This document shows positions 35,090-43,109 of a stretch of DNA of 64,000 nucleotides, one piece after another; positions within the stretch are counted from its first letter, which is position 1, and each line of letters starts with the position of its first letter. The notes under the pieces were generated by a model, which had not been told where the DNA came from, searched no databases, and saw only the letters and a program-made list of their open reading frames with translations. A program made the position numbers and the translations under genes. This stretch comes from Spirosoma foliorum (GTDB lineage Bacteria; Bacteroidota; Bacteroidia; Cytophagales; Spirosomataceae), in contig NZ_CP059732.1 in assembly GCF_014117325.1 (NCBI RefSeq), forward strand, positions 2,170,001 to 2,234,000, in the 5' to 3' direction.

Positions 35090-35270
35090 TCATAACAACA
35101 AGCAAAGTAGATAAAGGATATCTTATTGTGCAGCCATAGAAAATAGGCAGACCGAAGAAAAGAAGCTTTGCACAAAAACTATTCCGACAACAAATCTTAT
35201 CGGCCAATCTGTAAAGCAGGCCCTATGGTGTACCCCAATCTCTGTACCACCATCTGGGCAAACGAAATGG

Positions 35271-36155
35271 TTAGTTGACAGATTTATGTTGTTTTTCTTT
35301 CCCTTCCATTAACACTGTTGCTGGCGTTCGGTAACCCAAAGACTGATGGGGCCGTTGGTGATTGTAATACTGAAAGTACTTACTCAAACCGGCTCGAAGC
35401 TCATAACCAGTTTGGTAGTTTCGTAAATAAACGTCTTCGTATTTCAGCGTCCGCCAGAACCGTTCTACAAATATATTGCCTAGGGCTCGGCCTTTCCCAT
35501 CCCAACTGATGGCAATTTGATGGCCTTGTAAAACAGCCACAAAGTCATCGCTAGTGAATTGGCTCCCTTGGTCAGTGTTGAAAATCTCGGGCTTACCCCA
35601 CTGTTGTAAGCTTTGCTGCAACGTTTCTACGCACCAATCCGCTTCAAGGGTATTGCTCAACTGCCAGTGAAGTACATATCGGCTATGCAAATCCAAGATG
35701 GCCATTACATAGAAAAAGCCCTTAGGCATGGGAATATACGTAATATCAGTGGCCCACACCTGATGAATAGTATGGATGACCAAGTCACGTAACAAATAGA
35801 AAAAACGTTGCCGGGGCACACCCGGTTTTGATAGATTAGGCTTAGGAAACTGTGTTTCCAGACCCATTAGAGTACGCAAACGGCGGACTCGCTTAATATT
35901 GATTGTCCAACCTTCCTGATTGAGAAGGACCACCAAACGCCGATGGCCCAGATCAGGATGTTCAACATACCATTCATCCAACCGGCGCATAATCTGCAAG
36001 TTTTGCTCATCGACCGGCACAGGTTGATAAGACAGACCGGCCCGGCTAATACTCAACAGCCAGCATTGTCGTCGGAGACTCAAGTTCGTATAAGACCGTT
36101 CGATCATGGCTCTTCGCTGGCTTAAGGGTTGGTCGCTAATTTTTTTTTGAGCCAA
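35271..36155 (-). CDS. IS3-family orfB, DDE integrase-core transposase
   Basis: A 294-residue protein with HTH_21-like start (RAMIERSYTNLSLRRQCWLL) and an rve core. The catalytic acids are in WATDITYIPMPKGF, FNTDQGSQFTSDDF and NIFVERFWRTLKYEDVYL. It ends with YYNHQRPHQSLGYRTPATV. It overlaps orfA, and a nine-A run on the coding strand (36140-36148 as T) gives the -1 slip that fuses them. Intact itself, but orfA upstream carries a 16-bp insertion. Confidence 0.88.
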   Translation of the reverse strand: MAQKKISDQPLSQRRAMIERSYTNLSLRRQCWLLSISRAGLSYQPVPVDEQNLQIMRRLDEWYVEHPDLGHRRLVVLLNQEGWTINIKRVRRLRTLMGLETQFPKPNLSKPGVPRQRFFYLLRDLVIHTIHQVWATDITYIPMPKGFFYVMAILDLHSRYVLHWQLSNTLEADWCVETLQQSLQQWGKPEIFNTDQGSQFTSDDFVAVLQGHQIAISWDGKGRALGNIFVERFWRTLKYEDVYLRNYQTGYELRAGLSKYFQYYNHQRPHQSLGYRTPATVLMEGKEKQHKSVN

Positions 36156-36428
36156 TTCACTTCCACTTGGAGTCGCCCAATTTGCTCATAAAGTGGTCCT
36201 GTTTCATCAGCAAAGGGCTTTTCTGTTCCCTTTTGCCGGTCGAATACTTGCGGAGCCGCAGCTATAAATGCCTGTTTCCAAGTCTGCACCATCTGTGGAT
36301 GCAGCTCATGCTCGCTAGCGATCTGATTGAGGGTCTTGTCCTGACGCAATACTTCTAAAACTACCGCTCGGGCGGCCCCGCTTCACCTTAAACTCGGAGG
36401 TGAATTGACGACGGCTTTTTGCTTTCAT
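36122..36428 (-). pseudogene. IS3-family orfA broken by a 16-bp insertion
   Basis: ATG at 36428 begins MKAKSRRQFTSEFKVK. Here the 16-bp insertion at 36365-36380 shifts the frame. Beyond it the reading is VVLEVLRQDKTLNQIASEHE, LHPQMVQTWKQAFIAAAPQV, then a coiled-coil end. With the insertion removed the protein is one uninterrupted helix-turn-helix orfA of 96 residues. This single insertion is the only visible damage to the element. Confidence 0.85.
36365..36380. repeat. 16-bp GC-rich insertion, copy 5
   Basis: CGCTCGGGCGGCCCCG on the plus strand (antisense to orfA). Removal restores FKVK-VVLEVLRQDK. Fold: CGCT, stem CGGG/CCCG, loop CGGC. Confidence 0.87.
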
Positions 36429-36550
36429 GGTTAACTAAGTTAGTAACCATTTCGACAAGCTTAAGGGATGGTACAAAAAAGCGGGACCACTATAGCCCTA
36501 CAGCTAAGAAATCGGATCGTTTTTGGAGAAACCCAGCCAGTTATATCATA

Positions 36551-36974
36551 ATGAAACAGGCCATTACCGAAAAAAAAGGTACTATTCTGATTGTGGATAT
36601 CAGCGGCTATTCCCAGTTTGTTAAACAAGCCAATAATATTACAGGCGCTAGTGTGATAGCAAGCCTATTAGGCTCCATTATTAGAAATAATACACTGGAT
36701 TTTCAACTTTCCGAAATAGAAGGCGATGCCATTTTGTTTTACAAATACGGGGCAACCCAACCCGATAACGGCGGTGTTGTTCCAGTTTGAGTAGATGCTA
36801 GCCGCATTTAATGAGCGAATTGAGCAACTAAATATTAAGTGCCCTCAAACTGCGATGTTATCGATGAAAATGGTCACGCACTATGAGGCCATTGCCGAAT
36901 TTATGGTAGAAAGGTTTCGTAAGTTCTATGGGCAGGCGAGGGTAACGAGCAGTGCCGATAAGTCTATTCTCTGA
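36551..36974 (+). pseudogene. decayed DUF2652-family gene
   Basis: ATG at 36551 begins MKQAITEKKGTILIVDISGY, the start of DUF2652 proteins, which resemble nucleotide-cyclase domains. It continues through ASLLGSIIRNNTLDFQLSEI and EGDAILFYKYG to a stop at 36788-36790. A further open stretch reads MLAAFNERIEQLNIKCPQTA, then SMKMVTHYEAIAEFMVERF and RKFYGQ, family-like but with residues missing between. The C-terminal third is absent. Most probably dead. Confidence 0.65.
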
Positions 36975-37364
36975 AAAAAAAAGTTGTCAGGTTCCACTAC
37001 CAACTACTAGTTCTGACTTCGCCTTCTCGATCTACAACTATTAAACACGCATCTAAATTAGGCGTCGTATATTCTTTCTTCAACCCCACGAGAACAACTG
37101 TTTTGAAATTATTGTAACTAGTGTTCGACAATTTATGAAATATCGGTTTGCTAATTCATAGTACCATAAATAAGGAGTGTCTTACAGAACCCTCGATATT
37201 GTCTGACGATCTACCGCATCAAAAAGCAGTCTTTCTTTGGCCACAATGGCCGTCGTTTATTGACAGTGCGAAACTTATTTTGATAAATCACAATGTTCGG
37301 AGCGAAATTAGAGCAGAAAGAGCAAAGGAGTAGGGTCTTCCCACTCTAAATAGAAATGACTCAT
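36975..37364. other. 390-base gap
   Basis: No supported gene. A short open frame at 37148-37333 has no domain or signal and begins without a recognisable start context. Confidence 0.45.
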
Positions 37365-39918
37365 TCAAATCTTATCCTCAAGATCTAGGATACCAATTAA
37401 GATACGGGCTACTTTCGCACTATGGGTTGGATTTAATACGTGGTAATGATTCGTATTAACTAGGTGTTCATCGACCCAGGATTTGGTATAAGCCTGCCAG
37501 CTATAATCAGGTTGGATATCACGATCAAAAAAAGACGAGTCGGTTGCCCTGATCAACAAAATAGGCCGTTGAATGGGCTCCCGAAGGTTGATCTGCTGGC
37601 TCAACGACCGAGCCGCAAAATCTGCTTTTTGTTGCCAATTGGTCTCGTTCAACAGAGCACTCGATGGCTTTAAGCGACCGTAATACCGGGTTAGCAACTG
37701 TTTTAGATTAGCTCGTACATGCAGAGGTTCGCGGGTAAAAATACCGCGCTGCAACTTACGCCAACTTCGCTTCAAGTCTTGAGTCAGCACCCAAGATAAA
37801 GGATGACTTTTGTATAAAGGAGTATCGATCAACACCAGGCGATTCAATCCATGGGATGGGGAATGTTGATCTAACCGTAGCGCCACTTCATAGGCTAAAA
37901 TACCTCCGAATGAGTAGCCAAGCAATAGGTTAGGTGAGTCTGTATTGATTAACTGAGCTATTAAATCACTCAACTCAGTCAAGCTCCGTAACTGCCCACT
38001 GGGTGTGAACGGAGAAAAATACAGGCAGTACAAATTAGCATGATCAGTCAGGGCATCTTCTAATCCCTGATAAATTCGTTTGTCGCCCGACAAGGGAGGA
38101 ATAAAATAGAGTTGAGCACGACCGGCGACTGGCGGATTGAGTGAAATACATTGTACCCCCGTTTCAGGGGGCGTACCAATAAAAGCGGCCAGTGCCTGGG
38201 GCGTCGAGTAAGAAAAGGCCAGTTGCATAGGTAAAGGCTGCTTTATCGCTGACTCAAGGGTAGCTAAGCAAGCTTCGGCAAGCAATGAGTCACCACCCAG
38301 ATCTCGAAAAAAATCATCATAATCGGCAATAGGTTCTGGGTAATTTAGTTCTTGTGCCCAGATTTCTTTGATCCGATTCACCAGCTCGTTTGCTGGATCA
38401 CCGAACCTAACCGAACTTCCCAGCGGGGTCTCTTTGGACAGACGTACCAACTGGGGGCGATCAAGTTTACCCGTCTGGGTACGAGGTAATTCTTGGATTA
38501 TGTGATAGATGTCAGGGAGCAGTAGAATTGGCAACCGGTTGGCCAGCCAGCGCTTTACGGTTGGCAGATCAAATAGGTCGCCTGGTTTCACAAACGCCTG
38601 GATGAGGGGTTGAACAGATGCATTAAGATCGCAAACAATAGCCACCGCTTCCACACCAGGGGCTTGCCGAAGTTCGTCTTCCACCAGAAGCAGATTAATT
38701 TTCTGTCCATTTCGTTTGACCATGAAGTCTGTACGACCACACCAGAAAAGGTACCCTGCTGCATCCAAATACCCTACATCACCAGTTGCATAAAAAACGG
38801 ATCCGTCAGGTTGACGTTGGTAAGCCCGTTGGCTGGCCGTTGACCCATTGGCGTAAGCCTGGGGCATTCCCTGAGCCCGAATCAGGATTTCGCCCACTTC
38901 TCCGGCTCCTAACCAATTGCCTGTTTCAGACTGGATCTGAATGGTACGTCCCTCAACAACTCTACCCACTGAATTTAGGGTTTCTGTCCAGGAGGTTGTA
39001 GGGTAAATTTTATACTCCGTAATCGTCCGGGTTTCGGTAGTGGCATAGGCGACCTGGAGCATCGTTGTAGCGCCAAACCGCTCCTGGAAACATTCAATAT
39101 CCCGGCGACGAACTGGCTCGGCGCCAATCGATAGAAAGCGGAACCTCTCGAGCGACTTGAAATCAAAGGAGCTTTTCATTAGAAGCCGGAAGCTACTGAC
39201 CGAAAGCGTACTAAAACTAATCCGTTCTCGCTGCCAAAAGGTCGCCAAGGATAATACCCCTTCTTTTTTTAGATCATGAACAACCAGCGTAGCTCCCGTC
39301 AGTAAGGCCGGGAAAATACAGGCCAGAGAAGCACTAAACTCCAGGGAAAACAGTAAATCAATCCGATCAACCGGCTCAATCTGATTGGCTAGTATCTGTC
39401 GATCAGTGTCAGCGAGGATATACTGATGCGAATGAATGACCTGTTTTGGTTCACCCGTAGTACCAGAGGTCGTGAATAAGCAGAAAGCTGCCGATGGATC
39501 GATACGTAAGTTGACCCGGGGGGGGGGGCGGCTTAAGTGAACTTATTGGTGATTGAATCAGCAAAACGGAGTCGTCTAGCTGATCAGCTACAATACTATG
39601 TGCGGAGGTAATCAAGGCTTCAGCACCGGTGCTTTTTAACACCTGACTTATCATCGAAGTACGCTCCAGACTAATCGAATAGTAATAGTTACCAGATAAA
39701 AGAATCCCCAGTAGAGCTGCTATATGATCGATTGGATCGGGGATAAGCACAGCAATGCAACCGTTACAAATGGCCAGGTTAGCTAGTTGACAAGCATACG
39801 CATTCGCCTGAGCGCCCAACGCCTTATAGGTGACCTGCCGTGCTGAATTGCGGATCGCTTCATGCTGCGCAAACTGTTCCGCGACAGTGTTCCACCGCTC
39901 ACTAAATCCCATGTTCAT
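37365..39918 (-). pseudogene. adenylation-carrier-thioesterase (NRPS-like) protein, frameshifted at a C11 run
   Basis: ATG at 39918 begins the adenylation domain (WNTVAEQFAQHEAIRNSARQ, VTYKALGAQANAYACQLANL). An 11-C run on the coding strand (G at 39518-39528) throws the frame off. With 10 C it continues through the core motif TTSGTTGEPK, IGAEPVRRRDIECF, YATGDVGYLD and RTQTGKLDR. A carrier domain follows, with the phosphopantetheine Ser in FRDLGGDSLLAEACL, then a thioesterase with the nucleophile motif LLGYSFGGILAYEVA. Total about 850 residues, a stand-alone A-T-TE module that would load and release one carboxylic or amino acid. It overlaps the GNAT gene by 17 bases. Confidence 0.8.
39518..39528. 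repeat. G11/C11 homopolymer in the adenylation gene
   Basis: Eleven G on the plus strand (C on the coding strand). Ten would keep the gene in frame. A tract of this length is prone to slippage, so it could act as a phase-variable switch or be a miscalled run. Confidence 0.75.
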
Positions 39919-40666
39919 AAATCCAGTATCGTTTGTGAGGGACTAAACCCAGGCGACACATATTCTGATAGCTAACGCTACCTTCGTAAGCCCAGGCGGA
40001 AATACTTGCTGGCTGATGTTGATAACAATAACGTAGCCGATTAATTAAAGCACCGGTATGAAAACCTTGATTTCGGTAAAGGGGGAGCGTGGCCCCTCCA
40101 GCCAGCAGGAAATGCTTATTTTGCTGGTATAGAGCCGCAATGCCAACGGGTCGTTGGTCAGCTAAAACTCGGTAAAGTAGAATATCGGAGGAACGAAGTA
40201 ACTGGCCAAAGTTGATCGCAACCGGTTCCGCATCTGTTCGATTTGATTCAAAAGCGGTTAGATAATCCTGGGTAAACGGGTGCAGATTTACTACCGAAAC
40301 CCGCTCTAAATCCGTCACCACTTCCGTTACGTTCAGTTTACTAAACTGATCTGGCGCCACCAACACCACCTGTCGGCCTTTTGAACAATAGCCTTGCTGC
40401 TTGAGAAAAAGGTGGATGTCGGCCTGTTGCACAGTATCTTCAACGAGTAACCGATGGGGCGTTGCCTGATAAAACCGCTTGGTCTCCTCGACAATTTGGC
40501 GAATCTGTTGGATGTCCAGGCAAATGCAATAATTGAAATAGCTTACATCGGCGAAGTGTAGACATGCATAGTTTGTCGTAACGTAGATCCGTATTCGGGA
40601 AGTATTTTGAGGGAGAGTCGCGTATTTTGCTAAACGTTCAAGATCATAACGTACAAACAATTCCAT
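39902..40666 (-). CDS. GNAT-like acetyltransferase
   Basis: A 254-residue protein. The C-terminal half is GNAT-like: VLADQRPVGIAALYQQNKHF, LLAGGATLPLYRNQGFHTGA with the acetyl-CoA loop (YRNQGFHTG), and ISAWAYEGSVSYQNMCRLG with the usual end of the fold. The N-terminal half is less clear and could be a second, degenerate GNAT lobe. Its stop overlaps the start of the adenylation-carrier-thioesterase gene, so the two are translationally coupled and probably act in one small pathway. Confidence 0.72.
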   Translation of the reverse strand: MELFVRYDLERLAKYATLPQNTSRIRIYVTTNYACLHFADVSYFNYCICLDIQQIRQIVEETKRFYQATPHRLLVEDTVQQADIHLFLKQQGYCSKGRQVVLVAPDQFSKLNVTEVVTDLERVSVVNLHPFTQDYLTAFESNRTDAEPVAINFGQLLRSSDILLYRVLADQRPVGIAALYQQNKHFLLAGGATLPLYRNQGFHTGALINRLRYCYQHQPASISAWAYEGSVSYQNMCRLGLVPHKRYWIYEHGI

Positions 40667-40854
40667 TTTTTGTTTATTAAAAGCGATAATATAAAAGTAA
40701 TAGTTTTTCTTATAGATAATAAGTAAATATGATACTTAGTACTTATTTCGATCAATTGTATTGAAACGGGAGAAATACGGGAGAAAAAAGGGTGTTTTTT
40801 CCGTATTGTACCAACAGTAAAGAACATTGCTTTGAGGCTTTGTCTGGCAATTGC

Positions 40855-41115
40855 ATGAAAGGACTTCTACTGCCTTCCTGTATTTACATTCTCTGTTCGG
40901 TCATTTCATTTGGCCAGGGGGCAGCTCCTCGTACCCATCACAGCAGCCATGATAATAAACGGCCAGAAGTAGCCACAGTATTGGTTTGTGGTAGTCGGAG
41001 TGCCAATGCCTATCATGACTACGAATGTCATGGACTCAATCGATGCCGATCAGGAGTAAGCCTTGTTAGTGAAGCTAGAACTATGGGGTATGTGCCCTGC
41101 AAGATTTGTTATTAG
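40855..41115 (+). CDS. small secreted Cys/His-rich protein (86 aa)
   Basis: ATG at 40855 gives a signal peptide (MKGLLLPSCIYILCSVISFG) followed by HHSSHDNKRPE. A compact domain follows with YHDYECHGLNRCRSG and a C-terminal MGYVPCKICY. The spaced Cys and His residues (C-x-G-L-x-x-C ... P-C-x-x-C) suggest a metal-binding knuckle found at the end of many small Bacteroidota proteins. Function unknown. It precedes the repeat protein gene by 22 bases. Confidence 0.65.
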   Translation: MKGLLLPSCIYILCSVISFGQGAAPRTHHSSHDNKRPEVATVLVCGSRSANAYHDYECHGLNRCRSGVSLVSEARTMGYVPCKICY

Positions 41116-41137
41116 AATTTACCTTTAATTTGAATTA

Positions 41138-42958
41138 ATGAAATACTCCTTTACCTTCCTCATCCTGAAATCCCTTTTTTCAATAGGATTACTGTTTTCT
41201 TTTTATTCAGTTTTTGCCCAAAATAACTACGTAGCTACTTCGCCCCTTGCGGCATTACCTGGTAATAATAATACAATAATTGGTCCCTATGCGGGCAATC
41301 CTACCACGACTGGGAATGAAAATGTTTTTATCGGTGCTTTTTCCGCCACTGCTAATACTAATGGTTTTTTTAATGTGTTTCTTGGGAACCACTCTGGGAA
41401 ATCAAATACAACAGGAACAGCAAATTCATTTTTAGGCTATAATTCCGGTGCATCCAATACGACTGGAAACGCAAATACATTTTTAGGCATTAACGCAGGT
41501 TTTGCAAATACTAGAGGGGGGGGGAATATATTTGTAGGCGCTGCTGGTAATTCTAATGAAACGGGAAGCTCTAATATAATGATTGGGAATACTGCGGGCT
41601 ATTATAGCAAAAGTGGATATAGCAATGTTATAGTAGGTGCATCCGCTGGATACTTCAATCGAATAGGCAGTAATATTGTAGCTATTGGTGATTCGGCTGG
41701 ACTGAACAACACTGTATCTGAAAATGTTTTTATAGGCTCAAAAGCCGGTTTTTCTAATACAGATGGCGCTTTCAATACGTATGTTGGGATAAGTTCAGGC
41801 TATAATAATACAACCGGCTACTCCAATACATTCACTGGAGCTAATGCGGGAAAAGCCAATACTACGGGGTGGTACAATGTTTTCTTTGGTCGTGAATCTG
41901 GTAACGAAAATAATACTGGTAGCTATAATTCATTTTTGGGAACCTTATCCGGTTGGAAAAACACAACCGGAAACTACAATACTTTCGTTGGAAGTGCAGC
42001 TGGTCAATCAAATACTACTGCAGATGGTAATGTAGCAATGGGGTATTTAACTGGCAGCGCTAATCAGACAGGAGGAAAGAATACCTATTTAGGATCGTAC
42101 GCAGGCTATGCCGCAATAAATAGTTCTAATAATACTTTTACAGGCTATTACTCTGGCTCTTTGGCCAAGTCCAATAACAATAGTTTTTTTGGATATTATG
42201 CAGGGGCGAATACTACCACAGGCCAAAATAATACATTTATAGGGTCTAATGCAGGTATTAATAACACCACCGGCTCCAACAACATTATTATTGGCCCCAA
42301 CTCGGGAACTGCCATTACAACCGGAGACGACAACGTTTTAATGGGCTACAACGCTCAAGCCGAAAATGGCCTTCACAACGCCACGGCCATCGGATCAAAC
42401 AGCCGAGTGTCAATAAACAACGCCCTTATTTTAGGCAATAACGCCAACGTGGGTATTGGCACTTCATCGCCTTCCAAGCCGTTGCACGTGAACAGTCCTG
42501 TGGCCAACGAGTCGGGCTTTCGCCTAGAACAATTAACGAGTTCTTCGCCTACCTCTCGCTCGACCGATCATTTCTTAACTGTGAATGAGCAAGGCGATGT
42601 GGTTAAAGCTCGGTACCAACTACGCATTAATGATCCTTCTGAATGGAGCGATAAGGTATTTGTGCCGAACTATCAGTTAACGCCACTTGCTGAAGTCAAG
42701 AAGTACATTGATGCGAATGGCCATTTGCCCAATGTACCTTCGGCCACTGAGGTCGCTAAAGATGGCGTTGATCTGGTCAAGATAAACGCCATTTTACTAG
42801 AGAAGGTGGAGGAGTTGACATTGTATAGTATTCAGTTAGAGAAGATGAATCAACAACTTCATCAAAAAGATCAGCAGTTAGAATCTGAAAGCAAGAAGCA
42901 ACAGGCTCAGATTGACGAGTTAAAGAGGTTAATGAAATTAGTGCTTCAGAGACAGTAA
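41138..42958 (+). CDS. secreted repeat protein with 17-residue repeats and coiled-coil end
   Basis: Signal peptide MKYSFTFLILKSLFSIGLLF ending at VFAQ. From about residue 50 to 415 a 17-residue unit of the form N-x-F-x-G-x-x-A/S-G-x-x-N-T-T-G-x-x is repeated some twenty times. This resembles head repeats of trimeric adhesins and phage tail-fibre-like proteins and predicts a beta-helix or beta-roll. The C-terminal part has VGIGTSSPSKPLHVNSP, EVKKYIDANGHLPNVPSATE and a coiled coil (LEKMNQQLHQKDQQLESESK). Likely a surface fibre; no catalytic site. Confidence 0.75.
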   Translation: MKYSFTFLILKSLFSIGLLFSFYSVFAQNNYVATSPLAALPGNNNTIIGPYAGNPTTTGNENVFIGAFSATANTNGFFNVFLGNHSGKSNTTGTANSFLGYNSGASNTTGNANTFLGINAGFANTRGGGNIFVGAAGNSNETGSSNIMIGNTAGYYSKSGYSNVIVGASAGYFNRIGSNIVAIGDSAGLNNTVSENVFIGSKAGFSNTDGAFNTYVGISSGYNNTTGYSNTFTGANAGKANTTGWYNVFFGRESGNENNTGSYNSFLGTLSGWKNTTGNYNTFVGSAAGQSNTTADGNVAMGYLTGSANQTGGKNTYLGSYAGYAAINSSNNTFTGYYSGSLAKSNNNSFFGYYAGANTTTGQNNTFIGSNAGINNTTGSNNIIIGPNSGTAITTGDDNVLMGYNAQAENGLHNATAIGSNSRVSINNALILGNNANVGIGTSSPSKPLHVNSPVANESGFRLEQLTSSSPTSRSTDHFLTVNEQGDVVKARYQLRINDPSEWSDKVFVPNYQLTPLAEVKKYIDANGHLPNVPSATEVAKDGVDLVKINAILLEKVEELTLYSIQLEKMNQQLHQKDQQLESESKKQQAQIDELKRLMKLVLQRQ

Positions 42959-43109
42959 TGTTGACATTCTCGAATAACCCTCCATTTTCCAGGCATACAA
43001 ATATTTTAGGTTTGTTGTCTAAATGACTACGGCAACCCCCAAAAACTTTCGGTAGCCGTCGCCACAGGCATAGAGCCCGGCAGGTGGTCCTATCAACGAT
43101 GCGAACACC

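Larger units (their letters stand above)
35262..36455. mobile_element. IS3-family insertion sequence with a 16-bp insertion in orfA
   Basis: Imperfect terminal repeats share CGAAATGGTTA near 35263 and its reverse at 36444-36454. CAA on both sides may be a 3-bp target duplication, but the boundary is uncertain by a few bases. It contains orfB (35271-36155) and orfA (36122-36428, broken only by the 16-bp insertion). Confidence 0.75.

Noticed and set aside
37148..37333. Open frame of 61 codons upstream of the adenylation gene end
   Set aside because: No domain, no conserved pattern, AT-rich surroundings.
41138..42400. CRISPR-like regular repeats in the 41-42 kb region
   Set aside because: The periodicity is a coding repeat of 17 residues in one frame, not direct repeats with spacers.
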